Assembly (NCBI GenBank): GCA_030704615.1
Contig: CM060733.1
Span: 32,736,001 to 32,800,000 of the forward strand
DNA length: 64,000 nt
From: Takakia lepidozioides
Taxonomy: Eukaryota; Streptophyta; Takakiopsida; Takakiales; Takakiaceae
Direction of reading: 5' to 3'
Shown: piece after piece, positions 1-12,418 of the stretch
How positions within the stretch are numbered: position 1 is the stretch's first letter
Layout of the letters: each line of letters begins with the position of its first letter
Notes under the pieces: generated by a model
What the model saw: the letters and a program-made list of their open reading frames with translations, nothing else
Database searches by the model: none
Told to the model about the DNA's origin: nothing
Made by a program: the position numbers and the translations under genes

Positions 1-188
1 CAAAAAGGAGCTTTTTTGGCGAGAATTCGCTAACAAAAACAACGCTGTAGCCTACTAGATCAACCTGACTGACAGCAATTTCTGAGTAATATACTCTAGC
101 TTGGTGACTTTGAGCACCTTCTAGATGTTGGAACAGAAATTGTCCTATTTCCCATGTCATGGTTAAAATAGGGAACCAGGCCAGGTAC

Positions 189-1234
189 CTCACAATGGCT
201 TCCACTTTGTAGAAGTCTGAGAGTGGAAGGTAAACTGCACACACAAACATATCAACCTCCCCACGTCTGAGATTGGTTCAAACATAGGTTTCAAGGGAAA
301 CCGAACTGTTAATGCCTTTACCTTCTCTCCTTTGCATGCTAAAGGAAGCCAAATTTTTAGCCTTTTAATCCAACGAGTGGCCCCACCTTTGCCCTGGCTG
401 GTGAGAGTGACTGCACCACTGTTGTTGCCAGCATCTGCAGTAGCTCGGATACTTTTGGAGCTTTCCTTGGAAAACTGAAGGCTTCTCGAATTTCCTGCAC
501 AGAGTTTTCATCTGAAAAAGTTACAAAAAAAGTGCAGCATAAGCGCGTGACTTGGACTCAACCCATCGGCATCTTGTCGAACAGTGCCAATAACATCGTC
601 CTTGATGCAAGGAAGTTTTACTTTTTTGATGACAAGAATGGAAACACTCACCGTAAATTTAAGAGTTTAACCACTATGGTATGAGTACATAATAGGGGAA
701 CTTCAATGCAGAAAGCTAAGATCAATTCTAACCGACAGAGATAAGCATCAGATTAATTAACAGGAAGTGAACATCATGGGCTGGAGGTGTGAAACAATGA
801 TTTCTGTATAGATCTTTCCTACCAGCAGGTGAAAACAACGTCTGATTAGCTCAAGGGCCACTCCATTCACGTACTGTGAGAAGATGGCTACTTGGCACTA
901 CCCAGAGTTCTGTGACCGTGTGGGAAACAGTATGTTGAGTACTCCTCTTTGTACAGCATAGATTAAAAACAGAGATTACGAAAAAACCTCAAACTTGGAT
1001 TAACTTACCACGAAAATTTGGAATTCCAGTCCGGAAAAACGATGTTCCTGCTACCCAAGAAGAGCTGGCGGTCCAGGACACTATTCCATGGATGCCATCA
1101 TGCGTTGCAAAATGGCCAGAGCAGCTATGAGCAGACAGTGCGAAAGCGGGAAAATTGGAAGGTGTGAGAACCGAGTTATGAGTTGCAGGCAGGGCCTGCA
1201 GGGCCTTGAGGAAGCACGGCTTGCTCAGCGCCAT
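189..1234 (-). CDS. GLB1: Probable plastid PII signalling protein, 5' exons only
   Basis: Exon 1 (1234-1009) starts with ATG and encodes about 75 residues rich in Ser, Ala and Thr with few acids, as in a plastid transit peptide. It ends in phase 1 at a good donor (GTAAGT at 1008-1003). Exon 2 (234-189) begins after TGCAG and reads YLPLSDFYKVEAIVR in the matching phase, ending at a GT donor. FYKVEAIVR is the start of the mature domain of plant PII (GLB1), which senses 2-oxoglutarate and ATP and controls N-acetylglutamate kinase in plastids. The rest of the protein (T-loop and C-terminus) is not in the window and should lie left of position 1. The call rests on a short motif, a phase match and a plausible transit peptide, so it is moderate. 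An open stretch at 387-511 could be another exon but does not leave the right phase for exon 2. Confidence 0.42.
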
Positions 1235-1527
1235 ATCAAGTTATACTTAAGCTTAGTGTCTGCTCTGTGAAGATGGAAGGGGCGCTCAGGCCAGGGAGCA
1301 GAAGAGAGCTTACCTTATTAGTGACTCACTAACAGAATCTTTCTTTAGTGATAGCAACTCACTAACAGACCTTACTTAGGACGACATCCATCCTTTTGGA
1401 CGAGAAGAAGGTTCTATCCATGATTTATCGTCCATCAGCCCGTGCCCTTGGGTACAAGACGGGGCTGTACGCGCTCGTTCTTCGCAGAATCGTTTACGAA
1501 ATTAGGGTTTCTAGTTGCAAGAATTTG
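1235..1527. promoter_or_regulatory. Shared upstream region of divergent GLB1-like and USP39 genes
   Basis: Fewer than 300 bases separate the start codons of the two divergent genes, so both 5' leaders and the core promoters should lie here. A direct repeat of ACTCACTAACAGA occurs at about 1324-1336 and 1346-1358. No clear TATA box is seen. The role as a bidirectional promoter is inferred from position. Confidence 0.35.
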
Positions 1528-4500
1528 ATGAAGAGAGAGAGAGAAGGAGATCTAGGCAACGTTTCTAGTGCAGATGAAGCACAGGAGAATTATGAGGGGG
1601 GTAGCGATCCTAATGGATTCAGCAAGAAGCTTAGGTCGGAGGAGCTGACAAATGGTGGGCTACTTCGGGGTTTCGGCTATGAGGATGATGAGGAAGAAGA
1701 AGAGACGGAGAAAAGATATGAGTATGAGAGTGATGAAGAGCTGGAGAGGTCTACAGCTGGGCGGAGAAGAGACACTGAAGTGCGAAAAGATTGCCCTTAT
1801 TTGGACACTGTAAACCGTCAGGTATTTGTAAAATGCGGGTCCTCTTTGCACTCGTTATTGAAGTCGCCGAAGATGTGGAGTACACCTAAGCTCCAAGACA
1901 TAAGCCCTCTTATTCCCCTCTGAAAGAGATCGAAGGAGTCTATGCATATTTCTTCAGTTCTCAGTTGTGACGCTAATAGGCTGCAAAGTTGGCCGTGAAG
2001 CTACCTTCATCTGAAAGTTCAACGAACAGCTACGATCTTCACGTTGAAGTTAAATTTGGATAAAATGTGGAAGATGGCGAGCACGGTATTTTCAGTATAG
2101 GCTGCTTCCAGCAGTCTCTTTGCATATAAGGTTAATACGTTCAGGTGACATAAACTTGAGTGGTTGGGTAGGTCCTGCAGGGTATTGAAAATGAGGCATT
2201 GTTATAGGGCCAACGTTTGGCCTTGACAGAAAGGACATGAAAGAGGTGGAGCGCCATCAAAGAGCGATGACCTTATTCTTTTTTTGTTGGCAGGTGCTGG
2301 ATTTTGACTTCGAGAAGTTTTGTTCGGTCTCACTTTCCAACTTGAATGTGTACGCATGCCTGGTGTGTGGGAAGTACTTCCAAGGACGAGGACGCAAGTC
2401 ACATGCTTACACGCACAGTTTGGAAGCTGGCCACCATGTGTTCATTAATTTGCACACTGAGAAGGTCTACTGCCTCCCTGATGGCTACGAAGTCAATGAC
2501 CCCTCCTTAGATGATATCCGATATGTATTGAATCCAAGGTATTTACCTCCCAATCCTCTGCTCCTTGAGCCTCCTAGGACCAATAGATTCTCTCTCTCTC
2601 TCACTCATGCACATGCACACACTTGCTCCAAGATTGCCACTGGTCACCTAGTGGGGAGAGCATGGGATTCCCATTAGGATTTTAGCTAGACTGTCTATAT
2701 ATTTTTTCCAAGTCTATTCCATCTCTTTCTGATTGAAAAAGTTGTGTTCCTGCAGATTTACACGAGGACAAGTGAATCAGGTGGACAAGAATAAGCAATG
2801 GGCACGAGCTCTGGATGGCTCTGACTACCTACCTGGAATGGTATGTTTGTGTGCTTGTTGTCCTTACTATCAGATTGGCGTGGCGATCTTTAAAGAGTGT
2901 TCTGTGTCATGCCTTCATGTCATTATTTTTTGTTCATTTTTCCCAGGATGATTTTCTTGACTGCCTCCTATCTTCAGGCTGACTCCTTATGGTTGTTTCT
3001 CTCAGGTGGGACTGAACAACATCAAAGAGACCGACTTTGTCAATGTGACCATTCAATCACTCATGCGGGTCACCCCTCTTCGTGACTTTTTCCTCATCCC
3101 TGAAAACTATCAGATGTGCAAATCACCACTGGTTCATCGTTTTGGGGAGCTTACACGAAAGATTTGGCATCCTCGAAATTTCAAGGGCCAGGTAAATGTG
3201 AAGTGCTATGGCAAATGGAGCACTGCTGAAGTAGTGTACACATGGGCTGTGAGACACTTGAATTTGAGGAATGTCTCGTGTGTATGAGGATTATTTCTAT
3301 TGAAAGCCTTATGGACAACCATATGTACATAATTTCCTGCTTTTTTGTCCCTCCTCATCCCAACAATCGATGGTCACTAAGTTTGAGGGTTGACTTGGTT
3401 TGCTTCGGGGAGAGCAGGTCAGTCCGCATGAGTTTCTCCAGGCAGTGATGGTGGCAAGTAAAAAACGATTCCGGATAGGTGTGCAATCTGATCCAGTGGA
3501 TTTCATGTCATGGCTTCTCAACACTCTTCATACAGATCTTGGGGGCACGAAGAAACGCAACAGCAGCATAATTTTCAAGTGCTTTCAGGTTGGCTGTGGC
3601 GATTCGTTCTTTGAGCCTGCAGCAGATCAACCTTTTCTTCCTTTCATGCAAACTGAATGCCTGTGGAACCCCATGACTTGCGTGGCTCATGCTCCGTTGG
3701 CTCATGCAGGGGGAGTTGGAGGTTGTGAAAGAGTTTCAGTGGAAAAATCAGGCTGAGAGAAGGGAGGAGGGGAATGGAGTAATGAGTACAGGAGCTGAAG
3801 AGGAGAAAATGGACACAGGGAATCTTGAGAGGGAGGTCAGCCGGATGCCATTTCTCATGCTGGGCCTTGACCTGCCACCACCGCCTCTTTTCAAAGATGT
3901 CATGGAGAAGAACATCATTCCCCAGGTGTGCCTCTCCCTCTGGAGGGATGCAGATCATGCGTTTCTCTTTTTGTTTATAAGGTGGCCACAAGGCTACGGC
4001 TCCAACTGGAGTACATTATACCAATGGTTCATACGAAGGTAAGTCCCACTACTGGAGCGAGCCTCTCACAAAGCGTCTGTTCCGTTCCCTCTTGTTGTGC
4101 CCAAAATGGGCACGGGTCTATGGCCTCAAGGCTATGGCAAATAACATCTCATGATTACATTCTCTCCCTCTCTCTTTATGCACTTCCTCCTCAGCAGTGG
4201 GACTGCCAGTGCAACCATAGCCACGTGCTCTGTTGCAAGGCAGCTAGAGGAGTGCTGCAATTAACCTTGTCCTGTATCCGGGGTGTTGTCACCTGTGAAA
4301 TGAGTGCAAGGGCCCTGTCGCACTATTGTGAGCCTCATGTGCCCTATTCCCAAACCCTTGCAGGCTCTTTGCCATGCTCACAGGGAACTGTCAAAGAGTA
4401 CATGCATCTGATATTCCAGTTATTCCACAACTGTTGTCCCTAGCCTATGTGTAATTATCGAAGTTTCTGTCTTAAGCTGTCTATGTCTTGTAGAGCCATG

Positions 4501-5626
4501 CACCGCAACTGCAAATCAGTTTGGAACACAATGAAGTGAGTCATTCAATTGTCTTTCCTTTTTGGAACAGGTTCCTCTGTTTAACATTTTGAAAAAGTTT
4601 GACGGCGAGACAGTGACAGAACTTGTGAGGCCCCAGCTGGCGCGTATGCGATACCATGTGACCCGGTTGCCTCAGTACATTATTCTTCACATGCGGCGAT
4701 TCACAAAGAACAACTTCTTTATCGAGAAGAATCCCACTCTTGGTAAACTGCCACTCCAGGAAACATATATGCTGGATATAGTTCGTGGGCCACAGGCTGG
4801 TATATATGCGTGGATGACTGTGGATGTATTGAAGTTAATGGGTGGTCCATACATGTTTCAGGGTTTGTGTGTGTATCTGAAACCGCCACCTGAATACATC
4901 AGGTGTGTCTCCAAAAGATTCTTTGGAAATGAATAAGACTACCCCAGGCAGGTGCTGATGCTGTTAAAGTTTATTTCTTGGGTTGGTGGGGCTCTGAGAC
5001 AGTCAACTTTCCAGTGAAGAATTTGGAGTTGAAAGATTACATCCCTCTGCCATCAGCCAAAGATGGTGAGAAGCAACGGACAAAATATGACCTGATCGCC
5101 AACCTTGTTCATGACGGCAAACCAGGGGAGGGCTCATATAGGGTCTTTGTCCAGCGCCGATCTGAGGAGATGTGGTAGGCTCTCTCTCTTTACATCTGCA
5201 AGGATATCTAAAGGGAATTGGATAAGTGCATTAAGCATTGGCAATTTTCGCTGAGTTGAGGTTCTGGTGGGTTAAACTGTAATTACCGCTAGGATGCTTC
5301 ATACCTGTATCACCTCAGAGCCAACCTGCAGGTAATGCTCAATGGGTACATCCATCTCTTCCACACACCAGACACACCTGCAACCCTTACTGTATATGTA
5401 TGAGATGTTCCTGTGTTTGCTCCCCATGCTCAGGTTGCCCTGCTTCCCCTCTTGGCGTAGTCCTTTAGGATTTCCTCACTCTCCTGCTACTCTTTTGCCC
5501 CGCTTTTGATCATAAAGAAACTCTTTTGGCAGGTATGAGATGCAGGATCTTCATGTGGCTGAGACTCTGCCACAGATGGTTGCGCTTTCTGAGGCCTACA
5601 TGCAGATCTATGAGCAGCAGCAATGA
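1528..5626 (+). CDS. USP39: USP39/SAD1 homologue, U4/U6.U5 tri-snRNP factor
   Basis: Nine coding exons join with GT-AG borders and consistent phases: 1528-1821, 2294-2538, 2756-2840, 3006-3191, 3418-3588, 3710-3925, 4571-4742, 5003-5174 and 5533-5626, giving 544 residues. An acidic, Glu-rich N-terminus is followed by CPYLDTVNRQ and a UBP-type zinc finger (YACLVCGKYFQGRG, then His residues) at about 89-190, then a ubiquitin-hydrolase fold from about 209. The Cys-box reads GLNNIKETDF, with Asp218 where active proteases have Cys. The His-box reads EGSY (Ser501) instead of GHY. Loss of catalytic residues is the hallmark of this family, which acts in the nucleus to load or hold the tri-snRNP during pre-mRNA splicing. 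Length and order match animal and yeast orthologues. ATG 1528 was chosen because the frame upstream offers no better start; an in-frame ATG at 1420 is possible. The gene looks intact. Confidence 0.93.
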
Positions 5627-6566
5627 GCAATCCGGCCCTCGGTTTGGCGAAGACTTTGTGTTAGCATAGTTACAGCTCTTAGCTTCCATGGATTTGCCAA
5701 CCTGAAGCATTTCTAGACATTCATCTTCAATCACCAAGGCTAATAGTCCAATTGTTTCTCAAATTACAAGGTGTCTTGAAAACCAGGAATTGTGATACAA
5801 CCTCAGTTTGCATTCTCCTCTAAGAGCCCTGTTCAAACCACTACGGTAAAATCCAACCTAACCCTGCCCAGGAATATTGGTGGGTCGACTGGGAAGGTGC
5901 GTATAGTACGGCCACCTGATTAATTTCAACAGATTTTCTCACTCCTACATGTCTGGTAACAAGGACTGGTAAGCAAAACAGGGCTGGGGTTGGTGGGAGG
6001 GGCACCATATCAAATTGAAGTGAGATTGAATATACTGCACAAAAAGCCAGTAGTGGAAGCAGTGGTCAAAAGAAATGATATGCTACACAAGTCATTGCAA
6101 ACGAAAATGGGCCTCACACCACACCTACAGGCTGCACCCTACGTAGTTTAAACGTTTAAACCAAGTCTTCCTTCTTGCTAGAAAACATTCGGTGACTGTT
6201 CGTGTAATGCCTCACTGTGTGTGCTGTTGTACGATATATGTATTTGTGTATTGTATGAGCAAGAGACAGGGCCCAGTCAAGTATGGCAGACTTGGTTGAA
6301 GCATCTTCATAGCACACATGCAAGTTCTGTTGCTCACCTCCAAACTCCAAACTCCAAACACTACAACCCTTTTCTGGTTACTGTGCACAGCAGCGCCCAC
6401 CAAAAAGGCCATGGAATCATTTTCGAAATCCAAACCCACACTACCACAAGGGGACAAGGGAAGATAAATCTGAGTAGGATCCTTTGTTTTGTTTTTGTTT
6501 TTGAATAGGATCCTTTGTTGTTGTTGTTGCTAGGGCTGTTGCTAGTTAGGCTATCTATTGTTTCAT

Positions 6567-6742
6567 CCAGGGCCACTGTCCCCTGTTCATCAGAAAAATA
6601 ATAATAATAATAATAATGGGTTTTTTCTTTCTTTTCTTTTTGGGTGGAAATTCTATTAATTTACTTCTTTCAATATATATATATATATATTTTCCCTTCA
6701 AATAATTCTATATAAAGTTTCCAGGGCCACTGTCCCCTGTTC
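6567..6742. repeat. Two copies of a 22-bp motif with A-rich microsatellites
   Basis: The sequence CCAGGGCCACTGTCCCCTGT(TC) occurs at 6567-6588 and again at 6721-6742. The first copy is followed by (AAT)n at 6596-6617, the second by an A-run. (AT)n lies at 6673-6690 and (CAAA)n at 6851-6871. Related copies occur at 26499 and 52907. The rest of 5627-7265 holds the USP39 3' flank and the RAD23 promoter; no gene is seen. Confidence 0.6.
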
Positions 6743-7119
6743 AAGAAAAAAAATCCAAAAACAAATCTTATTGTTGTTCAGTGTCACTCCAAGGTAAGAA
6801 AGTAATCTTTGCAGGATTTCTTTTTTTTTCCAAGGAAACACCAGTCCCAGCAAACAAACAAACAAACAAACTCTCTTTAGAGGGCCATGAAGACAAAGAG
6901 GGCCCATCCCAAGATTTTTCATTGGGGGAAAACAGGAGGGAAATAGAGGAGGTAGAATTTGAACGCAAACTCACTTAGGGTGGCATCGGGGTAAGAAAAG
7001 TCAATGTGGGAACCAAGAAAGAGAAGAATATAACTTATGTGTGGTAAATAAAGAAGGCTGCTCCCCAAATAGAAACCGGGGCTACTTGTGTGTATAGTAA
7101 TTAGGGTGTGCGCGGACGA

Positions 7120-7161
7120 GCGATAGAGAGAGAGCGAGCGAGCGAGCGAGACGAGGAGGCG
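7120..7161 (+). promoter_or_regulatory. Purine-rich GA/GAGC leader tract upstream of RAD23
   Basis: A GA-rich tract with several GAGC units lies about 105-145 bases before the RAD23 ATG. Such tracts are common in plant 5' leaders and core promoters. A role in RAD23 expression is inferred from position only. Confidence 0.35.
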
Positions 7162-7265
7162 AGAGGGGGTGGTGCGCGCAGGCATTTGCGTCCCTCGCAT
7201 CTGCGATCTTGTGCGCATCGAGCAATCTGAAAGGCATTGGTGCGGGGCCGGTGGTTGGGTGCAGC

Positions 7266-10200
7266 ATGAAGATATCAGTGAAAACTCTCAAGGGGAACCA
7301 TTTTGATCTGGACGTTAGCCCCACGGATACTGTATGTCGCTCTTCTCGCTTCTGCACCCGCTGTTGTTGTCTCTTGCCCCAACTCTCACGGTAGTGGTCG
7401 CTGTGTCGTGGCTCGATTTTCTGTGAGCAATGGGAGAAGTTTTTGTGGTATGGGCGTTGTAATGGTGGGAGTGTGTGCTGTCCGGGAACCGATGTTGGGA
7501 AAGAGGCTTTAAGGTCCTCCATGATGTTACCCGTCTATGAAGGTTTCATGATGTGTTCCAGCCAAATTTGGCAGTCGCTATCGTAATCGTTTTTTTCCTG
7601 GCTTCGCAATCTGCCCCTCAAAACTGTGAAGGTAATTGCATGTCTACAGTTGGGGTACTCACCTCGTTTCTTCGAGAATGAAAAGAGGGATCGAGTGTAG
7701 AGAGTGTCCTTCCTTGTCTGAATGGATAACCTAGTTAGGGTACAGAATGTCTGACCATGTGGTGTGCGGACTGTAGGAATCAGTCTGCACTCCATGAATA
7801 TGCATAAGCAGTCGAAATAATGTTGGTAATCTTTGTTGTAGACCCCGTCCTGGCTTAGTTCGAGGGTTTATTTGTATTCATATTATTGTGTCCACCACAC
7901 TATGTATGAAGATGACTGCCTTGATGTTTTGGGTTCGGTAAAGGTGTCTGAAGTTGGATGTGATCCATAGTGGATGTTAGGACCTGGGTCAGGGTTAGGC
8001 CCAAGATGCAGCCTGATGGTACACACTCTCTCACTAGCCTGAATCCAAGCATCAGGGTGGGCTTCTTCATTCAAATAAGGGGAGAAGAACATGATTGTCA
8101 CTTTTAATTTTAGTTGAACAACAGTCGAAGATTTGGTCATGGGGACTGCTGATTGTTTGTTTCCTACATGCATATTTGTGAATTGCTTCAAATCTGGATT
8201 ATATACATCATGTTTGCACTGCCTAGCTCTAGGAAAGTCTCATGGCGACTTGAAAAACTGACTTCCAAGTTGGGATGTATACATTGTTTCCAATCTAACC
8301 GTTGAAGGTGTGAGGAGTTGAATCAATGTTAATTGTGAATGTACTAGTACTAACATTAATGAATACACCATTGAACAATACTGGGATGTGTATGTTGCAG
8401 GTCATAGCAGTAAAGACGCAGATAGAAGAATTGCAAGGCAAGCAGTCATTTCCTTGTGCACAGCAGCTTTTGATTCATCAAGGAAAGGTTCTTAAAGATG
8501 AGACGACAATGGAAGACAACAAGGTGTCCGAAAATGGATTTCTTGTTGTCATGTTGACAAAGGTAAAAGCTACTCTTGAGTTGCACCCAGATAATCTATA
8601 TATATACCAGTTCTGATGTAGTGTCGAAATATGGATAGCTGAAATTTCACACAGCACCTGGTGGAGGGGATTGTTAGTCATTTCTCAGCACTTTGCAGGC
8701 CTTTCTGGATTGTACAACCTTACCCCTGCATATCTTTGCCACCTGCTCATTTAGACTGCCCCAAAAGTATTTGAGCTCACAATACCCCTTAATCTTCTGT
8801 CTGTCTTCTTTTTCTTTTGAGTCTTGATGTTTATGATCCAGATAAGTATAGGATATGTCTGCCAGTAATGGTATCTCATCTTGTACTGTGTACAGACTTA
8901 AAGTGGCTAGCATTGTGTTTCATTTTGCAGACAAAGGCACCTCCTGCTCCCCCTCCATCATCATCAGGAACTGCATTGGTATGTTCTTGTTCATGGTCTG
9001 GATAGGTAGTGATCACTTGCATGAGGGATGCAGGGTCCCGATAATCTTCTATTGTGCAATAAAATTAACTGGTCTACAGCCTGGCTTCTGCTTCTTGAAG
9101 CCCAGTTTGAGGGCACAGCTACTACAATTTGTGTAGTGGGCAAGTGCTACTTGGCGATCTCCTGACTGGCTATGCCAAGGAGATGTGTATGCTGGTGAAC
9201 ACAGGGACAGTGTTCACATGTGGACTCTCTTGCAAAAATTCTTAGGAAATGACCATTGGCTACATAAGCTGTTTAAGAGAAAAGAGTGTATGCTGTTGAG
9301 TTTATGATTCCTGAGGGCTTGAACCTCTGTCAGTTTGAACTTTCTTGTGCTTCTAGCTGGAGAGGTATTTGCTCTTCATTTAAGAGATAGATCTCATAAT
9401 GGATGTACAACTTGTTTGAACTTTTACAATTTACAAGTTTGTCTTGAGTAATTTTCAGGGTGAAATCCAACTCTGGGTTATTATCTGGTGGTTTAGGTGC
9501 CTGCTGCGGCTCCTCCCCCAGCACCTGCTCCAAGCCCTGCAGCCCGTGCATCACCAACCAGCCCTGTCGCTTTCCCGTGAGTCACCTTTGCTTTTGTTCG
9601 AAGTGTCCTGGTCTTGTTGCGAAAGGTAGCATAGAAGTAGTCAATATTTGAAGCTGTAATGGTACAGATGTCCATTGAAGTTTTGCTGTGAATCAAATAA
9701 TCACTTGCTGTTTCCTTCAGACCTCGAGGAAGAGCAGAAAATATCACATGTCGCTGTTCAGGCTTATAGAGTCCTGATGCTCCTAGTCCTTTCCTACCTC
9801 AAGTATTTGTGTTTGTGCCAGGGTGTATGAATGGTGTCAGGAAGCAAGGTAATATCAGATTGATATTCTGGCATGTAACAAGCGAACTGTTTTTCCAATT
9901 CTTGTGCCTGGCACTTGCTCTACACTTTTTGTCAGTGTCAAGAGTTTTAACACTTAATGGACAAAGCTAGAGTTTGATATCTGAACTACGTCATAGCTTT
10001 TGTTGGGTGGATTTTTCTGACTCTTTGTCTGTTTTGGTGGACAGAGCACCTACTCCTCTTGTTACTCCCACTGGAGTCGATGGAGCTCCATTGTATGTAC
10101 TTCTTTGCAGCTCCTTCAAGATACACAGGAAGAGAGAGGGAGATAGATGAGGGTAGAGAGAGGGGACCATGCACCAGATGGGTACTTCCTAGGATGCAGC

Positions 10201-12418
10201 ATACATACAGGACTTCAAGTGACGTAGTTTCTGCTTACATGTTAGGGAATAAGTTGTCTGAGAGCTCCATTTTGTTGTTGCAGGGCTGTGGGGGATGTGT
10301 ATGGGCAGGCGGCTTCGAATTTGGTGGCAGGGAATAACCTTGAGCAAACAGTCCAGCACATTGTAGACATGGGAGGAGGCACCTGGGATCGGGAAATTGT
10401 CGTGCGCGCATTGCGTGCGGCCTTTAACAACCCAGAGCGGGCGGTGGAATATCTCTATGCAGTAAGAGATGTTCTCCTCCTGATGTTAGTCGTATGAAGT
10501 TTTATGACAATATTATGGTGATGTGTAAGAAACAATTCTTACTATTGGCTTAAACTTGGGGGAGCTCTAGCCTTTCTGTGTTACCAGGGTATAGTATGAT
10601 ATCAAGAGAAGTGTGCCAGCTGAGGTTTGAGGGTCATGAGGGATTTTTCATTTGAGCAGGTACTTAGGGTAGAAATTTACAGGAGTGTCCTTGGGAGGTT
10701 ACTGAAGAAGATTTGAGGAACATGCTCATTTCTGATGTGCATCATACAATTTATTACATATTTCTCAATTAATATCTTGCAGGGCATCCCTGAGGCAGCT
10801 GAGGTAGCTGTCCCTGTAGCCCGTGCTCCGGCGCCAGCTCCTGGTGCTGCTGCAACCACTGCTCCAGCCCTTGCCCCTGCTGCCCCTGCCCAAGCAGCTC
10901 CCCTTGCTGGTGGACCAAATGCTGCCCCATTGGACCTCTTTCCTCAGGTGTGGTGTGAGTCAGTTTGTTTTATGAAAGAAAGGAGTGGGTTGGGATAGAT
11001 TTGTGCTGGTGTAGGTGTGAATCTGTGCATTTTGTTTAGAAGTAGGGAGTTCTTTGCGTTAATTTTTACTGAGGTTGAAGCATACACATATTCATTAGAT
11101 GTCCCAGTCTATGGGACTCAAACTTGTTTCATAATGATTATGTAATTACTCCCATCTGCAGGGTATGCCTGGTATTGGTGGAGGGGGAGCTGGGAATGGT
11201 GCTCTCGACTTCTTGCGGAATAACCCACAAGTATTGTTTCCTCCCTAAAAAGCAAAGCAATATACTGAAACGTTAGTGACTTGCAAGTCTTTTGTCGGCT
11301 GGAGTTTACCATGAGACGTTATCTTGCAATATGAATGGCCGTCTGTGTGTACAGTATTGTGGGATCTGTCGTGTTCTCATCAATGTTCAAGATTCGTGAA
11401 CCGACAGTTTTCATACTATGGAATCCCCCGTCCCTTTCGGTTGTGGATTTATTGAGGGAGCAGTCAATTTCAGTGAAAGATTGCAGGTGTGTCAGGACCA
11501 AAATTAATGTGCATGACTAATGAATAGTTTGCTTATGGATGAGTTTTGTTGCTTGGCAGTTTCAAGCTTTGAGGACAATGGTTCAGTCGAACCCCCAGAT
11601 CTTGCAGGTTTGCTTTGCTGCCCTCCGCAGCAGGATGATTTATATTTACAGATTATATTCCCATAGTATTGTGGAATGTTACTTGTCAGCTTCCTTTCTA
11701 GCATGAGTGTGAGGCAGTTGTAATTTGCAGGTTGTTCTTCCTTTCCATAATTTCCTTTGGGTTGGTTAACAGCCAATGTTGCAAGAATTGGGAAAACAAA
11801 ATCCAGCCTTGTTGCGGCTTATCAATGACAACCAGGCTGAGTTTCTGCGTCTTATCAACGAACCTGGTGAAGGTCCTGAGGGGTGAGTCGACACTTGTCA
11901 CAACTTACTTTTGAGGGAGGTGATTCTCTGCAGGTTTGTTCAGTGGATAAGAGAGGGTACTCAAAACATCTGCAGTAAGGTTAGGATGCATTTGAAAGAG
12001 TTGCTGACAGTGCAGTGTGTGCATCTGCAGGGACATTCTGGGCCAGCTTGCAGCAGCGGTGCCAAATGTCAGTCCTGAGGAGGCGGAAGCCATTGCTCGG
12101 GTACTTCTTCTGCCCTTTGGCTCTTTCTTCTAGCGAACTTTGCAGTCTTGCTGATGTGTAAGTTGTTGTAGTCCCAGGTAATGTAAACTCAAATGTACAA
12201 ATCTGCAGAACTGTTTTGCGCAGGCATATGCACACAAAGCGCAGCTGGCGATTTAGTAAGATAAACCAGTATATAAAGCCATTTGTGGTCTGCTTGGACA
12301 GCTGGAGGCAATGGGATTTGACCATGCGCTGGTGATTGAGGCATTCCTGGCATGTGATAAGAATGAGCAACTCGCAGCTAACTATCTTCTGGAGCATGCG
12401 GGCGATTTTGAGGACTGA
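7266..12418 (+). CDS. RAD23: RAD23 ubiquitin-shuttle / DNA-repair protein
   Basis: Twelve exons join in phase: 7266-7331, 8401-8562, 8931-8978, 9497-9576, 10045-10092, 10284-10461, 10783-10947, 11162-11230, 11560-11607, 11773-11882, 12031-12100 and 12302-12418, giving 386 residues, normal for plant RAD23. An N-terminal ubiquitin-like domain (1-76, [17 protein letters not shown]) binds the proteasome. A Pro/Ala-rich linker follows, then UBA1 (about 154-193), a second Pro/Ala linker, the XPC/Rad4-binding domain (about 263-319, with paired NPQ motifs), and UBA2 (about 337-386, ending [10 protein letters not shown]). The protein carries ubiquitinated substrates to the 26S proteasome and stabilises XPC in nucleotide excision repair. 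All domains are complete and no frame defect is seen. The upstream neighbour USP39 is in the same orientation but there is no sign of a shared transcript. Confidence 0.95.

Noticed and set aside
387-511. Possible extra exon on the - strand (ENSVQEIREAFSFPRK)
   Set aside because: It accepts the phase of exon 1 but leaves phase 0, which does not fit the KVEAIVR exon, and the donor (AAAG/GTGGGG) is weak. No family resemblance was recognised.
6698-7218. Short overlapping frames between USP39 and RAD23
   Set aside because: They overlap microsatellites and AT-rich DNA, and none has splice or motif support.
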